Assembly (NCBI GenBank): GCA_022410635.1
Contig: JAJVDF010000253.1
Span: forward strand, 989,489 to 1,053,488
DNA length: 64,000 bases
Direction: 5' to 3'
Origin: Tretioscincus oriximinensis
Lineage: Eukaryota; Chordata; Lepidosauria; Squamata; Gymnophthalmidae
In this document: piece after piece, positions 11,856 through 21,300 of the stretch
How the letters are laid out: every line of letters begins with the position of its first letter
How positions within the stretch are numbered: the stretch's first letter is position 1
Translations under genes and position numbers: made by a program
The notes under the pieces: generated by a model
What the model was told of the DNA's origin: nothing
The model's database searches: none
What the model saw: only the letters and a program-made list of their open reading frames with translations

Positions 11856-12125
11856 AGAACATAAGAACATAAGAAGAGCCATCCTGGATCAGGCCACAGC
11901 CCATCAAGTCCAGCATTCTGTCCTACACAGAGGCCCACCAGATGCCCCTGGGCAGTCCGAACAGAGGAAAGCAAAATATGCTCCTGTTCATGACTCCCTG
12001 CAAATGGTATTTCANGAGTCCTGCCTGTTGCTCCATCCCGGAGGCGACATCCAGACAACTATCTTAGTATCCATTTATACCCTTAGTGTCCATAAACCTG
12101 TCTAGTCCTGTCTTGAAACTATCCA
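11856..12125 (-). mobile_element. CR1/L3-clade LINE 3' end
   Basis: On the minus strand it begins in the last ORF2 codons (DSFKTGLDRFMDTKGINGY, read from the complement of 12062-12120). It continues through the approximately 200-base 3' UTR and ends with three TTCTTATG units. The copy is close to the others in the window, so it is relatively young. It sits directly at the left edge of the CpG island. Confidence 0.85.
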
Positions 12126-12916
12126 CGCGCCCTGAGTCCATCGAGGCCAAGCTCAAGCCACCCTGGGCGTCCAACCCACCACGTCGTGCACGCCTAGCAG
12201 CACCATGTGCAAACCTGACGACGCATGCAGGCACCCAACCGAAGGCCAGATATTCTGGGCAGAAACCGTCAAGGAGGGAGGGAGCTGGGGGAAGCTCCAC
12301 GGCTCCAAAGCAAAACAACAGCGGGAGAAAGCTGCGCANGGCGGTGTGCGCCCCTCTGGGCTCCCCCGGCTCACTCCAGGGCTACCCAAGCCAAGGAAAC
12401 ACGCAGGTGCTTCGCTCGCCCTCCGAGCACACAGACGGCGACCCAAGAAACGCGCCATCAGGCCAGCCAGGGAGCAGCGCTGTAGCCGGACTCTTGGGGC
12501 CCCTGCGGGCTGAGAAATGAAGGGGGGGCCCCGGAAGCCCCCAAACTTCGTTTTTTGTAATTCTTATTTTACAAACGACCCTGCCCCGGCTTGCCCTATG
12601 GGAGCGACACCCGGCCACGGAGCCCTTCCTGGCTTGCAGCGCCGTCCGCAGCCCTTGGCACAGCGCGCTCTTCATTCCGAAATAAAAGCAAACCTGCGCG
12701 CCCCGGAACGGAAGGCAGAGCAGAGCGGCGCGTCGCCTAGCTAAGGGAGTCCGGAGACCAGGAACGTGGCGATGGGTGATTACCCGGGGGGGGGAGTCGC
12801 CCCTTGTCTCTTGGACCCCCCCCCTCCCCAGGCGCCCTCTTTCCCCGCTCCCTCCTGCGCCCCCCTCCCCCCTCTCCACCTGGGGCGCGAAGTTCAGGGA
12901 CTGCCTGGGGTCCTAC

Positions 12917-12971
12917 CTTGGCCCAGCAGGACGAAGCACAGGAGCACCAGATCGCCTTGCAGAGCTTTCAT
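12917..12971 (-). CDS. Candidate first coding exon, signal-peptide protein
   Basis: On the minus strand, an ATG at 12971 (purine at -3) opens 18 codons reading MKALQGDLVLLCFVLLGQ plus one extra base. GTAGGA follows, a good splice donor, with the intron starting at 12916 in phase 1. The short charged start, hydrophobic core and Gly-Gln end have the form of a secretion signal, so the product is probably secreted or a single-pass membrane protein. The exon lies in a CpG island, as first exons usually do. The rest of the protein would be encoded to the left, beyond position 1, making intron 1 at least 12.9 kb. I cannot identify the gene from this segment. The frame could instead be chance, but start context, signal-like sequence, donor and island together are hard to dismiss. 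Confidence 0.6.
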
Positions 12972-12977
12972 TCCTCA

Positions 12978-13098
12978 AGGGGGGCGGCGGCGGCGGCGGG
13001 TCTGGATGGAAGGCGGCGAGGCGGAGGAAGGGAACTTGCGCGCCCCAGGGCTTGGACAGCCGCCGCCCGCCCGCCCGCCCGCCNGCCNGCCTGCCTGC
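12978..13098. repeat. (CGG)n and (GCCC/GCCT)n short runs
   Basis: About six GCG/CGG triplets lie at 12980-12999, and about ten GCCC/GCCN/GCCT tetramers at 13060-13100. Two Ns in the latter suggest sequencing ambiguity. Both would lie in the putative 5' untranslated region of the minus-strand gene. Confidence 0.85.
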
Positions 13099-13282
13099 CT
13101 GGGCTTGGTGGAGGGGTTGCGCGCTCGATCCTCCGTGCGCTGCTGCGGTGGCTGCCGAGGGCCGCCGGGGATGGCCTCGGGGGCAGGTCGGTGGGCGAGA
13201 GGGCAGAGGAGGCGGGGGGGAGGCTGGGGCCGGGCGGCAGCTCTTCGCCTTCTTTGGCGGCTCCTCCGTCCCCGCTGCCTGC

Positions 13283-13317
13283 CTGCTGCTGCTGCTGCTG
13301 CTGCTGCTNCTGCTGCT
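13283..13317. repeat. (CTG)n / (CAG)n run in putative 5' UTR
   Basis: About eleven CTG units on the plus strand, with one N, read as CAG on the minus strand. It lies about 310 bases upstream of the candidate ATG. The N suggests uncertain length in this assembly. Confidence 0.9.
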
Positions 13318-13449
13318 CAGGGGCGCGCTGCTCCTCGCCGATGCGCCTCCATCCCCAGGCTCGCCAGGCAAGCGAGCAAGCGGGCAGCCTCCTCCGGAGC
13401 AGCTCCGCCCCCAGCCACGGCTCGGACTGACTGACTGGCTGGCAGCGCG

Positions 13450-13468
13450 ATTGGTGCCCGCTTTAAAA
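13450..13468 (-). promoter_or_regulatory. Candidate TATA-like and CCAAT boxes
   Basis: TTTAAAA (13462-13468) and ATTGG (13450-13454) lie close together. Read on the minus strand, the TTTTAAA could set a start site near 13435, giving a 5' untranslated region of about 460 bases before the ATG at 12971. On the plus strand the pair has the more usual order (CCAAT before TATA) but at only 8 bases spacing. A divergent promoter is possible. Confidence 0.35.
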
Positions 13469-13616
13469 GAGGCGAGCCTGGCGAGGAGGAACCTGGCACG
13501 GGAGGGCGGGAGGCTCCTTGGGAAGAAGCGCAGGGGGAAACCCCCTTCCCCCCCCCTCGGCGCTCTCCTCTCTTTCCACCGTCCTCCCGCCTCTCCCCCT
13601 CGTCCCCCCTCCCCCC

Positions 13617-13980
13617 NNNNNNNNNNNNNNNNNNNNNNNNNNNNNNNNNNNNNNNNNNNNNNNNNNNNNNNNNNNNNNNNNNNNNNNNNNNNNNNNNNNN
13701 NNNNNNNNNNNNNNNNNNNNNNNNNNNNNNNNNNNNNNNNNNNNNNNNNNNNNNNNNNNNNNNNNNNNNNNNNNNNNNNNNNNNNNNNNNNNNNNNNNNN
13801 NNNNNNNNNNNNNNNNNNNNNNNNNNNNNNNNNNNNNNNNNNNNNNNNNNNNNNNNNNNNNNNNNNNNNNNNNNNNNNNNNNNNNNNNNNNNNNNNNNNN
13901 NNNNNNNNNNNNNNNNNNNNNNNNNNNNNNNNNNNNNNNNNNNNNNNNNNNNNNNNNNNNNNNNNNNNNNNNNNNNNNNN
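13617..13980. other. Assembly gap (364 N)
   Basis: A run of N flanked by C-rich sequence on both sides, inside the CpG island. Open frames that cross it are meaningless. Confidence 0.99.
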
Positions 13981-14160
13981 CCCCCCCCGCCCCCCCGGTG
14001 ATCGCAAATTCAGCTCGGCCCAGGGAGGGTTAAAGGGACGGGGGCGGCAGGAATCCTGTCCAAGGGATGCGGGGGGCTGGGACACCAGTGGTCCAATTCT
14101 GGCGGCAGAGCCTTACGGAATTGCCCCAGAACAGCTCCGCTCCTTAACTCGCATCTTATT

Positions 14161-14356
14161 CCCCCACTGAGCCTTATTCTGGGTTATACCTTGGCCATCC
14201 ACACGGCAGTACAGACTTTGGCAGGCTTTGATTCGGAGATAATGATAATGATCGTTTATTTATCATGCCCTTTTNCCCCCCAAAAGCCTCACAAAAGATC
14301 ATATACAATCAATACAACTCAGATACAACCCATAATAAGTCTCAGTGGGGACAGGG
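14161..14356. mobile_element. MITE (CCTGTCCCCACTGAG family) with an insertion
   Basis: The left end CCCCCACTGAGCCTTATTCT and right end AGTCTCAGTGGGGACAGGG are the family's inverted ends. Left-arm sequence continues (CCATCCACACGGCAGTACAGA) to about 14238. Then a foreign AT-rich piece follows, with AATGATAATGATCGTTTATT and CATATACAATCAATA. A related piece lies at 28490-28560. The element was therefore hit by a second repeat. Confidence 0.6.
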
Positions 14357-14829
14357 TCTGCATACTGGCGTGGCAGCCCAGGTGCATCCTCCGCAGGTAA
14401 GGGACTCCGGGGCAAAACTGACCCCCAGGCTGATCCCAGAAGGGGAACCCCCTTCCCCCCTTCCCTGGGCCAGCCTTGAAGGCCAGCTATGTCCAGGGGA
14501 GACACTCAGGATCACTCTTCCTCAGAAAGGGCCCCCTGCCGACCCCCCCCCCCCCCCGGATGGGGATTAAGTTCCCTAGATTTCAACACGTCGCCCCCTG
14601 CAGCTACTGCCCCCGGCTGGTCAGGAGGGGAGAGTGTAGCCCGAAAAATTCACCCCAGGGAGGCTGTTCCCCCACCCTCAAGGATTTCTTCTAGTTCCTG
14701 GTGAATAAAATAAGTTCTAAAGTGGAAATATCCTCCCTTTCTGCCCAACCCCAGAAATACTATGTTTTAAATTAGTGCATCAAAGATTAAATTTCATCAA
14801 TTGCATCCAGCTTAGTTAGTTAGTTAAGT

Positions 14830-15000
14830 TATTCATTTATTTAGTCATTCATTCATTCTTCTATTCTGTCCTAAACCTGAGGTCTCAAAGCAGTTAGCAA
14901 CAATAAAAACAAGGTACTAAACTGACCTAGGAAATCTACAGTACCCCAAAGTGTGGGAAGAGAGAGCTCTTTCCTCTGCCAAAGGGCAGGTTAAAAATAT
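14830..15000 (-). repeat. L2-type LINE 3' fragment
   Basis: A (TCAT)n stretch leads into TCTGTCCTAAACCTGAGGTCTC and GCAACAATAAAAAC, the inverted version of the 3' tail that gives GAGACC...GGGCGG...TAAATAAA in the plus-oriented L2 copies. It is old and truncated. Confidence 0.5.
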
Positions 15001-15081
15001 AACCGCTGCACCTGCTGAAATGACTTCTTGTTTTGAATCCATTAAAGATGCAGAAGTGGCAATCCTACTTCTGTCATGCCT

Positions 15082-15231
15082 ACGATTATCACAAGCAATT
15101 GGGGCAGGAGTTCTGCAGGTTGAATGGGCGTGGGAAAGAGGGATTTGTACAAGGTGCTGCAGGCATGACAATAAGCTGCAGCACCTTCCTTAAACCTGCA
15201 AAATGCCTGTCCTGGGCTCCTGTGGTAACCC
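15082..15231. mobile_element. Palindromic MITE, GGTAACCC family (copy 1)
   Basis: The right arm ends with CTGTGGTAACCC and includes TAAACCTGCAAAATGCCTGTC. The left arm carries the complement (GGCAGGAGTTCTGCAGGTTGAA). The centre has GGTGCTGCAGGCATGACAATAAGC, whose GCTGCAGGCAT...ATAAGC block recurs in the copies at 17195 and 46463. Non-coding. Confidence 0.65.
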
Positions 15232-16842
15232 TAGTCGTGTCTCAGAGAGGGTGGATCACTTAGAAAATAAGAAATGAAATCACAATTACGAGCATTTAGC
15301 ACACGCTAGTCCCTGAATACATCCAGTTCCTGGAAAGGTTGGCAGGTGAGTAATCTACTTGATTACTCCAGAGGCCCAACACCTGAGCTCAAAGAGATTT
15401 CTTGGAAAGCAGGCTGTATAAGAGTCAAAGCAAGTTGCATATGTCTGTATGTCTACCCATCCATCCATCCCTCCATCTTAAAACAGGTTAACTGGGTTTC
15501 CGGTTTTAATGCACCTCATTCATACCTTTAGCATATTCCGAATTTTGTCATTCTGTCATCTCCTGAGATACATTTTATGTGCATGAGACACCGTTATCTG
15601 ACAGTCATTTTGTGTACTGGTTATAAAGAGGAAGTCCAGTCGTCCATTCTTCCAAAGGCTGTTGGATAATTTGCAATATCAGATTTCTTCCCCTCTCACC
15701 TTCATAATTTCATGCAAAAACTATCCACCCATCACAGCCTTCCTGAATTAACCCTATGTACTGATTCGGCAATGGATTTTCCTGGAAACCGACAATGTGG
15801 GTTAAAGTCCACAATCTGCCAGTTTACTCAACAACCTGGTGAGGCAAATGAAACATGAATTCAACTTTCAAGTGCAGTATTGACCTTGTCTGGACAGAAC
15901 CTAATATTAGTTCAAGATCAGGTTTATTGCTGCTTTTAGTCTTCCAGAGAGATTGGTCCCTCTTTCAAGGATTTGCTCAGCCAGTTATCATGCATGGTGT
16001 TTGATCAATTAATTGGTGGGTATCCATTTAAAAAATCTCTCTGCTGCTTAAAGATATGCTCTACTAAATCTTTACAGAAGATTGGCAAAAGGGGTGGAAG
16101 ATGTGACTGGGAAATCTAGCAGAAAAAAGACCTTTTGAAGAAGTATGTGTTTGTTTCACCACTAGACATCTTGTTCCAAGCAGGAGGGGGGAAAGACTCC
16201 ATATGCCTATCCTAAGGTCTTTATCTCAAGGAGTGAATTAAACAACAAAAAAATCTTGGTTTGCCTCTAGAGCAATTGTTTTCTTTCTCCCCATGCAAAT
16301 TTGATTGATTAATTAAGCAACTCCTGGAGTAAAGACCATGCTATTAATTAAGATTTCCTTTAACGTGATTTCATTATTTTAATTCATGCAGAACCTTCCT
16401 TAAACTGCAGTTCCCATCAAAACCATAGGTCAGAAATCATGGGAATCGGAAGTTACCTCTGGAGGGCAATATCCACAAGTTAGAATTAGGGGTGAGTCTA
16501 AGAATTCCATCCCTTACTTTCGTTTGGATTTGCAAGGCTGCATTAAGGCTTAATATGTCATTTTTGTACAGAATTCAGTCCATATGAATTTTCACAGCCT
16601 GGTGGAATAAGAATCAGTAACTCTGGCCTCTTGACAATATAATCCGATTCAAACTGCGACTAAGGAATGGAGCTTCCACACTGCTGATCGTCTCACTCAT
16701 TCCCTATCATTCCAAAAGTAATGAGTAAGCTTGCATTGGCCAAAATTGGGTTAGTAAGGCAGCTCGTCCTGCCCCCTCCCCTCCTATAGAATTTTGGCCT
16801 CCATCCTCTGTTCTGGTCAAATGCAGCAGAATCCCATACCGC
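15232..16842. other. Unique sequence with AT-rich homeobox-like motifs
   Basis: I saw no gene and few repeats. A (CCAT)n-type run lies near 15457-15477. Around 16000-16400 there are several TTGATTGATTAATTAAG and TTAATTA-like motifs in non-repetitive DNA. The rest is ordinary sequence. Confidence 0.45.
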
Positions 16843-17020
16843 ACATCATAGTATCATAGAATCATAGAGTTGGAAGGGACCTCCAGGGTCACCGGGTCCA
16901 ATTCCCTGCTCAATGCAGAATTCATTAAATCATCACACACAGATGACTGTCCAGCCTCCATTTGAAGACTTCCAGTGAAGGCCAACTCACCAACACCTGT
17001 GGCAAACTGCATCACCTGTG
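16843..17020 (-). mobile_element. CR1 LINE 3' end
   Basis: ATCATAGTATCATAGAATC followed by AGAGTTGGAAGGGACC, GGGTCCAATTCCCTGCTCA and ACAGATGACTGTCCAGCCTC is the inverted CR1 3' UTR and terminal repeat. Coding homology fades after CACCTGTGGCAAACTG. Confidence 0.85.
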
Positions 17021-17194
17021 ACCCACACCGCACACCAGCTGCCCTCTCCATCACATTGGGTGGACGGCTGGGCAGCACATGGGGCTCCCAAGGTTCTGAG
17101 CCCTGTCATTGGTCCATAAAGACCAATGATAGACCTTGGAACCTTGGACTCGGCAGTGCAAGTCTTATTAACAGTAGAAATCAGGCTTAAACTT

Positions 17195-17391
17195 GGGTTA
17201 CCGCATAGGAACTGGGATAAAACTTTGCACCTTCAATGGAGATAAAAAAGAAGAATTTTCACTAGGTGAAGCTTATAATGCCTGCAGCAACTAGAGGGAT
17301 ATGTGTGGTTTTTTTCACACCTAGTGAAACTTCCTCCCTGCTATAGTCTTTAAAGGTGCAAAGTTTTATCCCAGTTTTTATGTGGTAACCC
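17195..17391. mobile_element. Palindromic MITE, GGTAACCC family (copy 2, clearest)
   Basis: The left end GGGTTACCGCATAGGAACTG and right end CAGTTTTTATGTGGTAACCC are inverted repeats, and the next block GGGATAAAACTTTGCACCTT is mirrored as AAAGGTGCAAAGTTTTATCC. Pairing continues inward to TTCACTAGGTG / CACCTAGTGAAA. The central part has GCTTATAATGCCTGCAGCAA. Total length is 197 bases. There is no coding sequence. Confidence 0.85.
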
Positions 17392-17510
17392 TAAATTTAT
17401 CTTCTCTGGACTATCAATAATGATTCCTGTGGCAGAAATGTGTAGGAGACATTCCTGCAGGAAGTACACAAACACTGCAGTCTAGACTTCCTATATTCTA
17501 CATTCATATA

Positions 17511-17772
17511 GGGTATACATGTAAAAACAAGGACAAAACTTTGCACTTTTAATGGCTATAGAAGGGAGGAAGTTTCACTAGATGTGGCTTCTAATGTTTG
17601 CAGCCCTTGGGGAGAAAAACAACGTCTTTACACTCATTAAAGGTGCAAAGTTCTATCTCGGATTTTATCCAGTAAGCCTAGGATACGGTTACAACAACAA
17701 AATTTTGCATCTTCTAATGCATATGTAAAAGAGGAATTCTCATCACATGCTGCAGACATTATAAACGTCATC
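17511..17772. mobile_element. Palindromic MITE, GGTAACCC family (copy 3 plus a half copy)
   Basis: 17511-17679 is a full hairpin (ACAAAACTTTGCACTTTTAA against TTAAAGGTGCAAAGTTCTAT) with GCTTCTAATGTTTGCAGCCC in the centre. 17687-17772 follows at once as a left half only (GGTTACAACAACAAAATTTTG through CATGCTGCAGACATTATAAAC). Together with copy 2 they make a cluster of two and a half hairpins in under 600 bases. Confidence 0.75.
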
Positions 17773-17811
17773 GCTTTTCCAATCTATTGGAAAGGAGCAG
17801 ACGAAGACGAA

Positions 17812-18062
17812 TCTAATTTTCTATTCCCTGCCCTTCTCACCCTAAAGGGACTCAGAGCATCTTAGAAAGTTATTTTTCACCACAAAGCTTACATCTATTC
17901 TATCTTCCCAAGCCCTTTGTGGTGGTACCCAGTTATGCACTTGCAAATTTCGCAGTTTTCGAACACCTGAAGCTAAGGCCAGTCAAGGGCGCTCCCCCAT
18001 CTCCACATCTGACACATGAGGCCGTGAACTCCGATATCTCTGTTGAAATCTCTTACACCACC
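17812..18062 (-). repeat. tRNA-derived SINE, inverted
   Basis: The reverse complement reads as the SINE body: GACTCTTTGAG-like block, CCCTTTAGGGTGAGAAGGGC, AGATAGAATAGATGTAAGC, then GCATAACTGGGTACC and the decayed tRNA head near 18050. No pyrimidine tail is left beyond CAGACGAAGACGAATC. Confidence 0.6.
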
Positions 18063-18734
18063 ATGGAGAGCAACTCAAAGTCAGAAGTAGGACGCATATC
18101 CTGTTGCTTTCCAAACTGAGCTTTCCAGTTTGCTGAGCCGCCAACTGCAAGCTGGTGTAAACAATGGCAGGCAGATATTCCAAGTTACGTCCCAGAATGA
18201 GGCTCAATGCAGAAAGTCACCCACTGTCGATCAGGGCAGAACCGCGAGACCACAGAGATCGAAATCACACCGTGAGCTTTCTGGATTACATTAAACAACA
18301 GTTATCTCATTTTACTAATCACGGAACAGCCAAAGCACGCTGTTCAAATCAATTTGATACGAAGGACATCTGAAGAAAGAAACAGCCGACGCACACAACA
18401 TGCAACTTCACGTGCCTACAGCTGCAGGCCGGGAGTCAGCGATAATTGTAGTCTAGGAAATGCTAGTTATTAAATCAATTAAGACATTTTTATACCACTG
18501 CTCACAGCAATCTCAGCAATTTTTTTTGTTTTGTTTTTATGGCAAAGCAAAACAATCAAAGTACACCTGGTGAGTGTGAGAACAGCCATCCCGCATATTT
18601 ACAACCTTACCTGGGGGATGAAGGGAAGAAGGTGCTTTAAAAGGCTGCACCTGGCTGCTGGTTTTTGGTGCGTTTCTTTAATCATGGGGCATTCGTGGAA
18701 AAGCACTTTTTTCCAAAAATTTGTTTATTATATA
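18063..18734. other. No recognisable feature
   Basis: Non-repetitive sequence with short random open frames. I found nothing that reads as an exon or RNA. Confidence 0.45.
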
Positions 18735-18957
18735 TATTTTTACTATTATTTATTCTTACACCCTACACCTGAAGGTCTCAGGGTGGTGGCCAACAATAAA
18801 AACTAAAGTACAAAACGAACAAATTAAACACAGTATCACAACCGTACCTAGAGGTGGGAGGTAAATGTCATTTCTTCCACCAAAGGCCAGGTGAAAGAGG
18901 GGCATCTTCCAAGATCTTCTACAAGAATGCAGTGATGGTGACTGGTGCACTTAAAGA
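18735..18957 (-). repeat. L2-type LINE 3' end
   Basis: ATTTATTCTTACACCCTACA, CTGAAGGTCTCAGGGTGG, CAACAATAAAAAC and later CACCAAAGGCCAGGTGAAAG are the inverted L2 tail and last ORF2 codons. The same blocks appear more completely at 37291-37628. Confidence 0.65.
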
Positions 18958-19020
18958 CATATATTCCATTGTATATCACATAACAAAACACAACTTCTCA
19001 TAACTTAACATCACTTAAGG

Positions 19021-19332
19021 AGGCACGGATAGCTCAGTTGCTTAGGAATTTGTCTCTTGCCAGGGAGATGGGGTTTCGAAGCCCTGTGTTGGACGTGGGG
19101 AGGGGTGAGCACCTTCCACTAGCCTGTAGCTCTAGCCAACCCAGCTATTCGAAAGCATGAATTGCAAGACATTGCAACTGACTGCAAGTAGATACATGGG
19201 AACCACCATAGCCTGGTGGGGAAGATAGAATGTGAGCCTTCGGGCAAAAATATATCCTTGTAAGCCACTTTGAGTCCCTTTGAAAGGTGAGAAAAGCAGG
19301 GTATAAGAACCAAGTTTTTCTTCTTCTTCTTA
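19021..19332 (+). repeat. tRNA-derived SINE, full-length, young
   Basis: GCACGGATAGCTCAGTTGCT is an intact tRNA-like A-box region and GGGGTTTCGAAGCCC a B-box relative. The body contains CTCTAGCCAACCCAGCTATT and GGTGGGGAAGATAGAATGTG. The 3' end is AGTCCCTTTGAAAGGTGAGA, GGGTATAAGAACCAAG and (TTC)n. It is nearly identical to the nested copy at 52843-53154, so this subfamily moved fairly recently. Confidence 0.85.
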
Positions 19333-19632
19333 ACAAAACCATCTTGACATACCTTCTCTGCCTTGTTCACAACTATTTACATTACTTGAAGACTTCATAG
19401 TCCCTTCCCCCCCTTCCTACCCCCTCCCACAACATGTGAAATAGCAGAATACATGCTCCATCAGTATTTTTTCATTTTTATACAATTCCTTCTTATTGCT
19501 TATGTCTTTGTCCATACTTAGTAGGGTTTTCCAGCTGTTCTTTACCAATTCATGTGTCCGCATTTTCCTTGATTCCAACCACATCTCCCGATGTCCCTTC
19601 AGTATATATATGGTATATAGTGTATATAAAAA

Positions 19633-19877
19633 GCATGGTGGTGCAGAGGTTAAGAACAGGCCTTGCAACATTTTTTAATGGCTGCCATGTCGATATTGGT
19701 ACTAAAAAGGAAGGAGAAGGAGGACTCTAGTAACTTGGGAAAAATATATAGTAGACCATATATATAGTTTGCCAAATTACTAGAGTGCTCATTCCCCTTC
19801 CATTTTAGTACTATGATCGACATGGCAGCCATTAAAAATTGTTGAAAGGCCTGTTCTTAACCTCTGCACCACCATGC
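19633..19877. mobile_element. Near-perfect 245-bp fold-back element
   Basis: Almost the whole element is one palindrome centred near 19755. GCATGGTGGTGCAGAGGTTA at the left end is exactly mirrored at 19858-19877. The block TTTTAATGGCTGCCATGTCG is mirrored as CGACATGGCAGCCATTAAAA, and CACTCTAGTAA-type sequence pairs near the centre. It is flanked by TATA-rich sequence on the left. No coding capacity. It does not share ends with the other two hairpin families. Confidence 0.8.
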
Positions 19878-20784
19878 ATTTTATTCCTATTCCTATTCCT
19901 ATCCTTATTCTTAAGAATGTTTGGTTCAACAGTGTACAATCACGAAACTTTCATTTCTGTGCATCCCCAGCAGGGAGCTTTCTTTAAATGGAGAACATTC
20001 AGTTCAACAACTTTGACCCACTGTCTGAAATGGTACAGGCACGAAATGGTTTTTCTACTCCATTTTTCATTTAGATGAACAAGGGCAGGAGTCGGGTAAC
20101 ATGGCTTTTTCAAAAAAAGTCTCTTTCATATTCCCCTTAGGCGACTCTTGGTATAGCACTCAACCCTTGCTGAAGTCAATGATATCTTGAACATATGGCA
20201 GTAACTACTGTGGAGTTTATCCTTGCTGTGGAGTTGATTCGTGCTTTTTCTATCTGAATATCAGAAAAAAACGCTGCTGGATACGAAGACACCCAAAGCT
20301 CTTCAGGAATTGTCAGGGAGGGTGGAAAGTTCACTTTATTATTATGTACTCTATTTTTAGTTTCCATCAGAAACGGAAAGCAGCAGTGGAGGGGAAGAGA
20401 CTGTAAAGCATCATAATGATCAAATCGATAAAGTGCCAATAAAAGCAGGAATCTTACCATCCATGAAAACCATAAAAGCAGTTTTGAAGGGAATAATATC
20501 AAGCCAGGACCAATAAGGGCAGCTATGAAATTCCTAATTCTTTTGTTCTTGCTATAGGGATTCAAGGAGAGGAAAAAAATCCATTTTGATTTAAGTCCTG
20601 AGACAAAGGGAATGACAAACAAGCCTATCCACCCATCTGTCCATCCATCCACCTGCCCACCCACCTACACACCCACCCGCCTTCTTACACACCCACCCAC
20701 CTGCCTGCCTGTCAAATTCTTTCTTTTTCATTTATATAGCGGAGACGAGGGCTGCATCCTCTCATGTTTGTGTCTGGATACACA
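19878..20784. other. Unique sequence; (CCCA)n-type run near 20624-20712
   Basis: A short pentamer run lies at 19880-19912 (TTCCTA)n and a CCACC/CCATC-rich microsatellite at 20624-20712. The 162-codon minus-strand frame at 20176-20664 starts in that microsatellite and shows no domain. Nothing else was recognised. Confidence 0.5.
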
Positions 20785-21300
20785 TTACAGAGGCCTTAAA
20801 GATCTGCACTGGCTGCCTATTGGCTACTAAGCTCAATTCAAGGGGTTGATATGAGCATACAAAGCTTTAAACGGCTTGGGCCTTGGCTATCTGAAGGAGC
20901 ACCTTCCCCCATATGATAATCCATGGATTAAGAACTCAATGAGGAAAGCCTTCTGGTTGTTCCTCTCCCTGCAGAGATAGGGATGGGGTACATAGAAGGG
21001 CATTCTCTGTGGTGGCTCCCACACTCTGAAATAGACTCCCTCTAGACTCCTTCACGGTATCCTTTTTGCCGCCTGGTAAAAACATTTATCTTCACCCAGG
21101 TTTTTTACTCACAGCTCCCTCTGCCCTCTGTTCTACCCAGTAAGGGTAGATCGGTTGGTGGGAGGGTGAGTATGGATTGTTTAAAATGTTTTATACTGTA
21201 TTTTTTATTTTATTTTTAATATTATTTACCTAGTTACCTGTCCTGGTACCAATGGTGAAGGGCAGGATATAAATCATTTTAAATAAAATAAATAAATAAA
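20785..21300 (+). mobile_element. L2-clade LINE 3' end (decayed RT C-terminus)
   Basis: Translated with frameshifts, it gives LHWLPIGY..., YKALNGLG, YLKEHLP, GRAFSVVAPTL and LRLLHGIL-like blocks, the characteristic C-terminus of L2/Rex-type reverse transcriptases. It ends with GGTGAAGGGCAGGATATAAA and an (AAATA)n tail. Many stop codons and indels show an old copy. Confidence 0.75.

Larger units (their letters stand above)
12126..14120. promoter_or_regulatory. CpG island / promoter region
   Basis: GC content and CpG density rise sharply from about 12126, peak at 12960-13560 and fall away by 14120. Inside are short (CGG), (GCCC) and (CTG) runs and a sequence gap. Such islands mark vertebrate promoters. 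The candidate first exon at 12917-12971 lies in it, and much of 12972-13440 would be its 5' untranslated region. Long open frames crossing the island on both strands arise from its GC bias and the Ns. Confidence 0.8.

Noticed and set aside
12776..14170. Long open frames on both strands in the CpG island (464 codons plus, 390 codons minus)
   Set aside because: They cross 364 Ns and consist of proline, arginine and glycine-rich translation of GC-rich DNA. No domain and no codon signal. Only the minus-strand signal-peptide exon was kept.
19021..19100. Possible tRNA gene
   Set aside because: The tRNA-like head cannot form a full cloverleaf, continues into a SINE body, and recurs in the window. 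The heads at 23888, 32388, 34237, 49510 and 52100 were rejected for the same reason.
20176..20664. 162-codon minus-strand open frame with hydrophobic stretches
   Set aside because: It begins in a CCACC microsatellite, and the hydrophobic segment matches no protein I know. No neighbouring splice sites.
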